IMG/VR virus record: IMGVR_UViG_3300030419_005541
Span: 62,001-126,000 of that record
Reading direction: 5' to 3' (one strand)
DNA: 64,000 bases
Source of the DNA: a virus
The notes below the pieces were generated by a model. It saw only the letters and a program-made list of their open reading frames with translations, searched no databases and was not told where the DNA came from. A program made the translations under genes and the position numbers. Below are positions 17,143 through 24,441 of the stretch, in pieces (positions within the stretch are counted from its first letter, which is position 1; the number at the start of each line of letters is the position of its first letter).

Positions 17143-18214
17143 CGGTGAGTTAACAATGGGAAATATAAACGGAGAACATACTACAGGTAATTATAGTACT
17201 TTAGTTGAAACTACGGTTGATTTACAAGCTTTATCTACAGAAGCAGCTGCTACTTGGGATGATGGTCCTGATGGTTCTGAACCACACGCGATGGGTGAAT
17301 TTTATAGTTTATCTAAATCAGGTTGTTTTGTAAAAGGAACTAAAGTATTGATGGCAGACAATACCACTAAAAACATAGAAGATGTAGTTGTTGGAGATGT
17401 AGTTCAAACTATTGATAGCAATCAAAAAGTAAAAAAAGTACTTTCACATCCTGCTACTAATAGATTGTATAGTATAAATGGAAGTGTTGGATTTGTTACA
17501 AGTAATCATCCATTTTATACAAAAAATGGTTGGAAGATAATTGATATAGAAGCGCGTGATGAGAGACAGCATTATGTTGAAAAACAACCTTTGACTATTG
17601 GTGATTTTGTAAGAACAGATAAGGGTTGGGTAGAGATAACAAGTATCATTTGTGAAAGAGACGGGAATTCTGATGAATTGTTTTATAACCTATCTATTGA
17701 AAACACAAAATCATATTATGCGGATGGATTTTTAGTACATAATAAATGTTTTGTCGGTAATACATTAATTAATATGGCAGACGGAACACAGAAGACAATA
17801 GATAAAATTGTTGTAGGAGATATGGTAGATACTATTTCAGGTTCACAAGAAGTGACACGAGTAGAATCGCCAACACATAATAATCTTGTAGAGTATGTTA
17901 CTGAGAGACATATAACAAGATGTACAGACGACCATCCTTTTTGGTCTTATGATAAACAAAGTTGGGTTTCTAATAATCCCTCTGCTTCAATTTCATCATA
18001 CGGAATTTCTTGTGAACAGGTTACTACAGGTTCGTTTTTTCAATTACCTGGAATAGGACCATATGCGGCAAATAATTCCCCAGGTTTAGATAATTTTCCC
18101 TTTTATACGTTATATAAAATTAATGATGTTACAGGTTCATTTCAAACTTATACTTTTAGTACAGATTCTCAAACCTATTATGCTGATAATAAATTAGTAC
18201 ATAGTGAGATTTAA
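17126..18214 (+). CDS. virion-associated protein with two tandem Hint (intein-like) domains
   Basis: This is a 362-residue protein. Residues 1-60 (MAIPSSGELTMGNINGE to HAMGEFYS) match a short N-terminal domain common in phage fibre proteins. Hint domain 1 starts at Cys67 (CFVKGTKVLM), has the TSNHPF block and ends with FLVHNK. Hint domain 2 starts at Cys208 (CFVGNTLINM), has TDDHPF and ends KLVHS at the C-terminus. Cys at the start, Thr/Asp-x-x-His and terminal His-Asn are autoprocessing residues of inteins and bacterial intein-like domains. There is no endonuclease domain and no real C-extein after domain 2, so self-cleavage is likelier than splicing. It lies between the giant fibre and the lysozyme. 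Confidence 0.8.
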   Translation: MAIPSSGELTMGNINGEHTTGNYSTLVETTVDLQALSTEAAATWDDGPDGSEPHAMGEFYSLSKSGCFVKGTKVLMADNTTKNIEDVVVGDVVQTIDSNQKVKKVLSHPATNRLYSINGSVGFVTSNHPFYTKNGWKIIDIEARDERQHYVEKQPLTIGDFVRTDKGWVEITSIICERDGNSDELFYNLSIENTKSYYADGFLVHNKCFVGNTLINMADGTQKTIDKIVVGDMVDTISGSQEVTRVESPTHNNLVEYVTERHITRCTDDHPFWSYDKQSWVSNNPSASISSYGISCEQVTTGSFFQLPGIGPYAANNSPGLDNFPFYTLYKINDVTGSFQTYTFSTDSQTYYADNKLVHSEI

Positions 18215-18228
18215 TTTAGGAGAAAACA

Positions 18229-18705
18229 ATGTTAGTAGAATTTAAAGAAATAATAGAAGCAGTATTACATCACGAAGGTGGATACGTAAACGACCCTAAA
18301 GACCCGGGTGGTGAAACTAAATATGGTGTATCTCGTAAGGCATATCCTGATTTAGACATAAAAAACTTAACTTTAGACGATGCGGTTGATATTTATAAGA
18401 GAGACTATTGGGACAAGGCTAAAGTTGAAAAACTAAAGCCGGACCTAAGACACATATATTTCGATATGGTAGTAAATATGGGGCGTAGTCGAGCTGTAAA
18501 AGTTTTACAGCAAACAGCCAACTCAAAGGGGAGGACCCTAAAAATCGATGGTGGTCTCGGACCAAAAACCCTCGAGGCTCTACAAGACGTAAAGTTGGAA
18601 CGAGCAAGATGTTACAGAGTGAAATATTATTGTGATTTAGTCTCAAGAAAACCGGATTTAGAAAAATTCTTGTACGGATGGTTTCGCCGAAGTCTTGAAG
18701 TATAA
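18229..18705 (+). CDS. GH108-type endolysin / N-acetylmuramidase
   Basis: This is a 158-residue protein with the Shine-Dalgarno AGGAG before the ATG. Near the N-terminus, LHHEGGYVNDPKDPGGETKY then GVS is the glycoside hydrolase family 108 signature, with Glu16 as the catalytic acid. The C-terminal half (KIDGGLGPKTLEALQDVKLE and onward) matches the helical peptidoglycan-binding part of that family. The length is typical (about 160-180). It cleaves the glycan strand of peptidoglycan for host lysis, or locally on entry if virion-borne. There is no signal peptide, so a holin or pinholin would be needed for export. It follows the Hint gene by 14 bases. Confidence 0.85.
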   Translation: MLVEFKEIIEAVLHHEGGYVNDPKDPGGETKYGVSRKAYPDLDIKNLTLDDAVDIYKRDYWDKAKVEKLKPDLRHIYFDMVVNMGRSRAVKVLQQTANSKGRTLKIDGGLGPKTLEALQDVKLERARCYRVKYYCDLVSRKPDLEKFLYGWFRRSLEV

Positions 18706-18715
18706 TTTCACACCC

Positions 18716-18726
18716 TTATATTTATT
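18716..18726 (+). promoter_or_regulatory. candidate promoter motif (one mismatch)
   Basis: TTATATTTATT lies 28 bases before the tagged kinase start, in a 48-base gap after the lysozyme. It matches the recurrent TATTTATA core except for the last base. A second similar TATATTTATG overlaps the ATG at 18747-18756. Confidence 0.3.
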
Positions 18727-18753
18727 ATTGTGTAACAAGATATTGGTATATTT

Positions 18754-19644
18754 ATGGTTAAATTAAAAGAACTAATAGAAGCGACTAAATCAGATAATAG
18801 TCCTGGACCTAAAGGATATGCTCCTTTTGTAACACCTGAAAAATTCAAACAATATAAAGCATACCTCAAACGTATTTTTGAGACAAGTGGTATGAAGTTG
18901 ATTAATGAAGGTGTTGATGATAAAGGTATTTTGAAAGCAATCTTTTTAGCAGGTGGTCCTGGCTCAGGTAAAACTTGGGTTACACGAGGATTATATGGTA
19001 TACCAAGTAAAATGAACTTTTCTGTTGGTGGTCTTAAACTTGTCAATCAAGATACTGAATTAGAATTTTTATTAAAGAAGTATTTCGGAACTACTGATTT
19101 AGATAATATGCCTGAAGAATTATTTGCAGATATAACAGGTGTAGACTTCAAAGGTAAAGAAGTTGATATGAATAGTGGTATGAGAGCATACGCTAAATCA
19201 TTAACTAAAGCAAGAATGGAAAGTTATGTTCGTGGTCGTTTAGGAGTTATCGTAGATGGTACAGGACACAAATATCAATCTATAGCAGGAAAAAAACAAA
19301 AGATGGAAGATTTAGGATATGATTGTTATATGGTATTTGTCAATACATCTTTAGAAATAGCACTACAAAGAAACTCTGAAAGAGATAGAGTAGTACCTGA
19401 AAAAATTGTACGTGATAGTTGGCACGATGTTCAACAAAACTTAGGTGGATTTCAAAGATTATTTGGTCGTAACTTTTTAATTGTTGACAATAGTAAGACA
19501 CTTGATGAAGACGAAGCACAGAAAAAATTTGATTCATTAGTAAAACAAGGTGTAAACAAATTTATGAAAGCACCTGTTAAAAATAGAATTGGTATTAATT
19601 GGATAAAAAGAGCGAGACTACTAAAAAAACAGGGAATAAAATGA
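18754..19644 (+). CDS. tagged P-loop kinase (zeta toxin / polynucleotide kinase-like)
   Basis: This is a 296-residue protein. Residues 1-9, MVKLKELIE, followed by Ala, form the shared capsid-targeting-like tag. A linker region ends at INE-G (50-53), a second possible protease site, immediately before the kinase. Walker A is GGPGSGKT (67-74). LGVIVDGTGHKYQS is the Walker B-like strand seen in AAA_33/zeta-toxin/PNK-type kinases. TSLEIALQRNSERDR supplies the Arg-rich lid. The substrate could be a nucleic acid 5' end, a nucleotide or a small metabolite. Both protease-like sites fit release of a free kinase domain inside the head. The stop overlaps the next start (ATGA). Confidence 0.75.
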   Translation: MVKLKELIEATKSDNSPGPKGYAPFVTPEKFKQYKAYLKRIFETSGMKLINEGVDDKGILKAIFLAGGPGSGKTWVTRGLYGIPSKMNFSVGGLKLVNQDTELEFLLKKYFGTTDLDNMPEELFADITGVDFKGKEVDMNSGMRAYAKSLTKARMESYVRGRLGVIVDGTGHKYQSIAGKKQKMEDLGYDCYMVFVNTSLEIALQRNSERDRVVPEKIVRDSWHDVQQNLGGFQRLFGRNFLIVDNSKTLDEDEAQKKFDSLVKQGVNKFMKAPVKNRIGINWIKRARLLKKQGIK

Positions 19645-19988
19645 CACGTAATGAAGCAATACAATTAATTAAACAAAATCTTTGTATTGAATGTGGACAT
19701 CCTGTAAACGAAGATTTAAGAAAATGGTTCAAACAGAAATGGGTGAACATTGGTAAAAAAGATAAATCAGGAAAACATCCTGAATGTGGAACGAGCGGCG
19801 AGAAACGTGGATACGCTAAATGTGTACCAGCAAGTAAAGCAGCTTCGATGAGTAAGAAAGAAAAAGAAAGTGCAACACGTAGAAAACGAGCAGCACAAAA
19901 TAAAGCAAACAGAGGTGGTAGAGGAAAAAAAGGTGCTGGTGCGCAAGGTAAAAAACCAATAAGAGTTTCTACTAAACCAAAGAAGTGA
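19641..19988 (+). CDS. small basic Cys-containing protein (DUF5872-like)
   Basis: This is a 115-residue protein translated from the ATG overlapping the kinase stop. An N-terminal knuckle CIECGHP is followed by KQKWVNIGKKDKSGKHPECG and GYAKCVPASKAASMSKKEKE, then a strongly Lys/Arg/Ala-rich tail. The Trp-Val-x-Ile-Gly and Tyr-Ala-Lys-Cys pattern is a short conserved module found in T4-like phages and some large eukaryotic viruses (DUF5872-like, from memory). A basic tail suggests binding to nucleic acid, as expected of a capsid-internal protein. It lacks the classic N-terminal tag but sits between two cargo-like genes. Function is unknown. Confidence 0.6.
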   Translation: MTRNEAIQLIKQNLCIECGHPVNEDLRKWFKQKWVNIGKKDKSGKHPECGTSGEKRGYAKCVPASKAASMSKKEKESATRRKRAAQNKANRGGRGKKGAGAQGKKPIRVSTKPKK

Positions 19989-20671
19989 TGGCTGATTTAG
20001 TTTTACCAAGAGGAAAAACAAAAGTTTTAAAAGCAGAAGACAAAGACTACGAAAGAGGTATGTTAGTCAAACTGCTTGATGATGGTGGATACAAAATGGC
20101 ATATTGGTATGAAAAACCTGACAAAGCGTATCCTGTTGAAATAATAGTAGATGGTAAAAGTATAAAAAAAGATGGAAAAGTAGTAGAAATGAAATTTCAC
20201 CCAAAAGATTATTATAAACAAAATGAGGAAACTGATATGAACGAAGCGAGGGGAACTTGTTGGGTAGGATATAAACAAGTTGGTATGAAAAAGAAAGGTG
20301 ATAAAATGGTTCCTAATTGTGTAGCTGAAATCTACTATGAAAATACTATTGGCGAAGGGTATGGATATACTTTTGAGTTTGACGGACAGCCATTACAAGA
20401 AGCAGAATATCAAGGTCGTAAAGTTAAACTTGGCAAAATTATGCAAGGCACTCAAAAGAAATTTAGAGTATATGTAAAGAACGATAAAGGAAACGTAGTA
20501 CAGGTTCATTTTGGTCAAGGTGGAAAAGCAGGTAAGAAAAAAGGTGGAGAAGGAACAATGAAAATCCGTAAATCTAATCCCGATGCTAGGAAATCATTTA
20601 GAGCAAGACATAATTGTGATAACCCAGGTCCACGTTGGAAAGCTCGGTATTGGTCTTGTAGAAAGTGGTAA
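19988..20671 (+). CDS. mosaic protein with GTCWVGYKQVG and ARHNCDNPGP modules
   Basis: This is a 227-residue protein starting at the ATG in the TGATG overlap with the previous stop; an in-frame GTG three bases earlier is possible. Module 1 (about 10-80) is beta-like (YERGMLVKLLDDGGYKMAYW). An MNE-A site leads into EARGTCWVGYKQVGMKKKGD and MVPNCV. An LQE-A site then leads into YQGRKVKLGKIMQGTQKKFR. The last module reads NPDARKSFRARHNCDNPGPR then ARYWSCRKW. Each module also appears as a short unit in other phage proteins that I recall. The protease-like sites at module starts fit a precursor of capsid-internal peptides. No enzymatic function can be assigned. Confidence 0.6.
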   Translation: MADLVLPRGKTKVLKAEDKDYERGMLVKLLDDGGYKMAYWYEKPDKAYPVEIIVDGKSIKKDGKVVEMKFHPKDYYKQNEETDMNEARGTCWVGYKQVGMKKKGDKMVPNCVAEIYYENTIGEGYGYTFEFDGQPLQEAEYQGRKVKLGKIMQGTQKKFRVYVKNDKGNVVQVHFGQGGKAGKKKGGEGTMKIRKSNPDARKSFRARHNCDNPGPRWKARYWSCRKW

Positions 20672-20677
20672 CCCACT

Positions 20678-23155
20678 ATGAGCAAACTTTCAGATTGGTT
20701 AGTCCAACCTATTATAGAAGAAGACATAACCAAAAATCCTAAGATAAAACGAGCATTAAAAAAATTAATTGATAATAATCTTTTACCCAAAACATACGCA
20801 AAAGATATTAATAAATTACAAAGTTTTTTAAATACAAATCCACAAGTATTCACTTCTTTGTTAAAAGTTTTAGGAGAAAAGAAAAGTAGTATTAGTGTGA
20901 AAGAACAAAAAGGTGATGTTGTAGTAGTTTATTCAGGAAGATTTCAACCGTTTCATATAGGTCACTACTCAACGTATAAGAAGTTAACACAAAAATTTGG
21001 AAAAAACAAGGTTTTTATTGGTACAAGTAATAAAACACAACCAGGTCGTAGTCCTTTAAATTTCAAAGAAAAGAAATCTATTATTACAAAGTTCTTTAAC
21101 ATATCACCTAAGATGATTGTACAAGTTCGTAATCCTTATTCACCTGTTGAAATATTAAAAGATTTTCCTAAAGATACTACATATATAGCCGCAGTAGGAG
21201 AAAAAGATTCACAAAGATTAAAAGGTAAATATTTTAAACCATATAAAACAGGAAAAACAATTCCTTATGAAGAAGGAGGATTTGTTTTAGCAGTACCACC
21301 AACTGATTTTAAAGTAGGTGGCGAGCCTGTAAGCGGGACAAAGGTACGAGCAACTTTTGGTGGTTCCGTGAATATGTCTGCCAAAGAAGAATTATTTAAA
21401 AGAATGTATGGAAAGGTTGACAAAAAGATATTACAATTTTTGATTAAAAAGTTTGGAGGCACTTTAACAGAAGCAACTACGACGGTACAAGGAAATCTTG
21501 ATGATGGTCCACCAACTTATTATGCGAGTTATGATGATTATAAAAAATTCTCTACTGCTTGGTTGTTGGACCTTTATGGTGAAGATTGGGAAGTATTAGA
21601 CCATTTGATAAGTGCAGAGTTTGACCCTATTGAAGATTATACTTTAAAATATAGTACGGTGCCTGCAGTTTCATATATGGATGCAGGTACAATTAAAGGT
21701 TCTAAAGATGCAGTAAAAAAATATAAAAAATTTATACAAAGAATAACAGATGATTTTGGTTGGGATGTTGTCAAATGGTTAGGTACAGATGAAGCAGAAA
21801 AGAGTTTAACAGGAACTATTGTTTCTGCAGGTGTTGGTGGTAAGATAGGTGATTATGACGTTGAACTAAAAGAAAATGTATTTTCAGATTCTAAACAACT
21901 ATTTATAGAAGAGAAAGAGTTATTATTAATGGGTGGAGCATATGGACATCTCGCTCATCCTTTCGATGACAATAGGTTAACATTTAGAGATTTAAAAACA
22001 ATGATAGATTTAGCACTTCAAGGTAAACTTGAAAGTGTGTCGGAAAAGACAGATGGTCAAAATCTTATGATTTCCTATATTGATGGAAAGGTAAGAGCGG
22101 CACGTAATAAAGGACAATTAAAAAACTTTGGAAAAAATTCTCTTGATATCAAAGGCATACAAAATATGTTTGCAGGTAGAGGAGAAATAGAAAAAGCATT
22201 TACATACTCTATGAGAGATTTAGAGATAGCTATTAAGAAGTTAAGTAAAAAAGATTTAGATAATATATTTGGTAATGGTAAATCTTTTATGAGTTTAGAG
22301 GTAATGTATGTGCCTACTACAAACGTTATACCATATGGTATAAATATGTTAGTGTTTCACGGGACTATGACTTATAACGAAAAAGGTGAGCCTATAGGAC
22401 AAAGCAAATCTGCAGGTTCAAAGTTAACAAAATTAATTAAAAAAGTCAACGCAAATGTTCAAAGACATTTTGATATACAAGCATTACCTAATACTAAATT
22501 ACCACAAGTAAAAAATTATGAAGCTAAAAAATCTTCATTTTTAAAAAGAGTAGATAAATTACAAAAACAATATGGTCTCAAAGATTCAGATACTGCAGGT
22601 GATTATCATCAACATTATTGGTTAGAATATGTTTTAGCAGGTGCTAAGTCAAATGGTTATCCTAATCCTACAGATAATGTTTTATATAGTTTGATGAAGA
22701 GATGGGCGTTTTTTGATAAAAGTTATAAGATACCACAAATTAAAAAAGATTTAAAAGAATATCCTAAATTTTTAGATTGGGTATTAACTACTGACAAAGT
22801 AGACCATACAAAAATATGGAAGCAAAACGTTTCTGCATTTGAAAGAATATTTCTTGATTTAGGTGCAGAAATATTATCTAATATGGAAAACTTTTTATCT
22901 GCTAATCCTACAGAAGCCGCAGTTAAAATGAGACAAGAATTAGCAAAGACAATAAAGAAAATACGTTCAAGTAAAGATTTGAGAACTATAGATATGATGA
23001 AAGCACAACTTGAAAAAGTTCAATCTATGGGTGGATTTAAAAAATTAGTTCCTACTGAAGGAATTACTTTTATGTTTAAAGGTAAAGTTTACAAACTAAC
23101 AGGTTTGTTTGCACCTATAAATCAAATACTTGGAATGTTAAAATATACGAGGTAA
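20678..23155 (+). CDS. multidomain nucleotidyltransferase plus KTDG ligase-like protein
   Basis: This is an 825-residue protein. Residues 1-70 are helical (MSKLSDWLVQPIIEE). At 81-260 is a cytidylyltransferase-fold domain with YSGRFQPFHIGHYSTYKK, whose HIGH motif (93-96) binds ATP as in NMNAT, FAD synthetase and PPAT. LTE-A (263-266) is a probable protease site. A middle module starts DDGPPTYYASYDDYKK. LKE (397-399) and FIE-E then lead to an ATP-grasp/ligase-like domain with SEKTDGQNLMISYIDGK, where Lys457 is the expected nucleotidylation site of RNA/DNA ligases. FMSLEVMY may be motif III. Possible roles are NAD or nucleic-acid repair. The boundary sites suggest capsid packaging and cleavage into separate enzymes, which is inference. 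Confidence 0.7.
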   Translation: MSKLSDWLVQPIIEEDITKNPKIKRALKKLIDNNLLPKTYAKDINKLQSFLNTNPQVFTSLLKVLGEKKSSISVKEQKGDVVVVYSGRFQPFHIGHYSTYKKLTQKFGKNKVFIGTSNKTQPGRSPLNFKEKKSIITKFFNISPKMIVQVRNPYSPVEILKDFPKDTTYIAAVGEKDSQRLKGKYFKPYKTGKTIPYEEGGFVLAVPPTDFKVGGEPVSGTKVRATFGGSVNMSAKEELFKRMYGKVDKKILQFLIKKFGGTLTEATTTVQGNLDDGPPTYYASYDDYKKFSTAWLLDLYGEDWEVLDHLISAEFDPIEDYTLKYSTVPAVSYMDAGTIKGSKDAVKKYKKFIQRITDDFGWDVVKWLGTDEAEKSLTGTIVSAGVGGKIGDYDVELKENVFSDSKQLFIEEKELLLMGGAYGHLAHPFDDNRLTFRDLKTMIDLALQGKLESVSEKTDGQNLMISYIDGKVRAARNKGQLKNFGKNSLDIKGIQNMFAGRGEIEKAFTYSMRDLEIAIKKLSKKDLDNIFGNGKSFMSLEVMYVPTTNVIPYGINMLVFHGTMTYNEKGEPIGQSKSAGSKLTKLIKKVNANVQRHFDIQALPNTKLPQVKNYEAKKSSFLKRVDKLQKQYGLKDSDTAGDYHQHYWLEYVLAGAKSNGYPNPTDNVLYSLMKRWAFFDKSYKIPQIKKDLKEYPKFLDWVLTTDKVDHTKIWKQNVSAFERIFLDLGAEILSNMENFLSANPTEAAVKMRQELAKTIKKIRSSKDLRTIDMMKAQLEKVQSMGGFKKLVPTEGITFMFKGKVYKLTGLFAPINQILGMLKYTR

Positions 23156-23157
23156 TT

Positions 23158-23730
23158 ATGAGTCACGATTACGGTAGTAAAAGTGGAAAAGAAAGAGTTC
23201 GTGAATACAAGGCGATGGAATCTATTCTTAGAGGAGAAACACCTGAGAAAAGAATATTGGTTGGTTATGAAGGCAAAAAACAAAAACACGGAGACATAGA
23301 AAGTCCACTAACTGAAATAATGCAGAAAGTTAGAATGCCTTGGTTCTGTCCTTCTTGTAAGAAAGTTATGAAAAAGAAAATGGACAATCAAACTTGGATG
23401 CAGTTTGAACATTGTTTTGATTGTCAAATAGAATTTGAAAATAAATTAATCATCGAAGGAAAGTATGATGATTGGAGAAAAAAGAAATCTGTAGAAAATA
23501 GATTAGCTAAATATAAAGATGACTTACAAGGTTTAAAAGAATTTTACGATAAAAAAAATGTAACACATTTTAATGCAATAAATCCTGAATTAGGCGCATT
23601 AGATACAGAAACATATGAAGTTGAAAATCCTGAAGAATGGGATAAGAAAATTGATGAAGCAGTAGAATTTTTTGAAAATGAAATAGTTAAACTCGAAAAA
23701 GAGTTGGAGGAATTAAATGAAGTGGCTTAA
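23158..23730 (+). CDS. zinc-ribbon protein upstream of terminase
   Basis: This is a 190-residue protein. A zinc ribbon is formed by CPSCKK and CFDCQI in the middle (about residues 63-100), with MPWFCPSCKKVMKKKMDNQT as the leading part. The C-terminal half is an acidic, Glu-rich coiled coil (EIVKLEKELEELNE). Proteins of this type occur near terminase genes in T4-like phages. It could be a small DNA-packaging or transcription-related factor, but there is no positive evidence that it is the small terminase subunit. It overlaps the next gene by 14 bases, which suggests translational coupling. Confidence 0.55.
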   Translation: MSHDYGSKSGKERVREYKAMESILRGETPEKRILVGYEGKKQKHGDIESPLTEIMQKVRMPWFCPSCKKVMKKKMDNQTWMQFEHCFDCQIEFENKLIIEGKYDDWRKKKSVENRLAKYKDDLQGLKEFYDKKNVTHFNAINPELGALDTETYEVENPEEWDKKIDEAVEFFENEIVKLEKELEELNEVA

Positions 23731-24028
23731 ATACATATTAGGATTTCTTGGTGCTGTAGGTGCTTTGTTTGCGGTTAATAAAGCAAAAAGTAAAGAAGTA
23801 CAAAAACTTAAAAAAGTTATTGACGAAAACAAGAAAGAAGAAAAGAAAGTTGAAAAACAAATTAAAGAATTAGAAACTGCTAAGAAAGCTTCTAAAAAAG
23901 AGATTGGTAATATGAAAAGAAAACTTACTATCTCAAAAAAGAAAACTAAAAAGATGGAAGAAGTTTATGAGAATGATGAAGTAGAATCAGCAGAAGATTT
24001 TTTAAGAAAGTTCGCTAAGAACAAATGA
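23717..24028 (+). CDS. membrane-anchored coiled-coil protein (spanin-like?)
   Basis: This 103-residue protein has one N-terminal membrane segment (about 4-20, LKYILGFLGAVGALFAV). A long Lys/Glu-rich coiled coil follows (KKVIDENKKEEKKVEKQIKE). The topology resembles an inner-membrane spanin (Rz-like) or a generic phage membrane protein. It overlaps the next gene by four bases (ATGA), and that gene encodes a signal-peptide protein, as Rz/Rz1 pairs often do. However, the neighbour has no lipobox Cys, so a classical spanin pair is uncertain. Confidence 0.4.
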   Translation: MKWLKYILGFLGAVGALFAVNKAKSKEVQKLKKVIDENKKEEKKVEKQIKELETAKKASKKEIGNMKRKLTISKKKTKKMEEVYENDEVESAEDFLRKFAKNK

Positions 24029-24441
24029 GGATTAGTATGAAAATATTAAAATACTTTTTAATAATATTTTTTGCGATGTCAATGGTAAGAAGTCAAGATG
24101 TAGAGATACAGAAAGGCGGTAAAAAGCCAACGACTTTTACATATGAAGAAGCATTAGAAATGTTAAAAGCTCGTGATGCACAATGGGAAGGTAAATTAGC
24201 AAAAGCAGATTCATTGATAGAATCACAAAAGATTGTAATTTCAGATTGTGATTCTCTTGTTTCTAATTTAGAAGAACAAGCAAAATTAGATACCTTAATG
24301 TTAGTTGCTCAGAGAAAACAAATTGATTTATTAAAAGTTCGTGATGAAACTAATGAAAAATTAGTAAAGTTAGTTGAACCAAAATGGTATGAAAATCAAT
24401 ATCTTTGGTTAGGAATAGGATTTATACTTGGTAAGATATGA
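24025..24441 (+). CDS. exported coiled-coil protein with C-terminal hydrophobic segment
   Basis: This is a 138-residue protein; starts at 24025 and 24037 are both possible. A signal-peptide-like N-terminus (MKILKYFLIIFFAMSMVRSQ) with a plausible Ser-Gln cleavage zone precedes a charged helix (YEEALEMLKARDAQWEGKLA). A coiled coil follows, and the C-terminal segment WLGIGFILGKI is hydrophobic. There is no Cys after the signal, so it is not an obvious lipoprotein. With the preceding membrane protein it may form a periplasm-spanning lysis or entry device. The stop overlaps the terminase start by four bases. Assignment is tentative. Confidence 0.4.
   Translation: MRISMKILKYFLIIFFAMSMVRSQDVEIQKGGKKPTTFTYEEALEMLKARDAQWEGKLAKADSLIESQKIVISDCDSLVSNLEEQAKLDTLMLVAQRKQIDLLKVRDETNEKLVKLVEPKWYENQYLWLGIGFILGKI

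Noticed and set aside
17387-18214. Considered as a true splicing intein interrupting a fibre gene.
   Set aside because: No C-extein follows the second Hint domain and no homing endonuclease is present; tandem self-cleaving Hint domains fit better.
23158-23730. Considered as the small terminase subunit because of position next to gp17.
   Set aside because: It has a zinc ribbon and no helix-turn-helix or gp16-like features.
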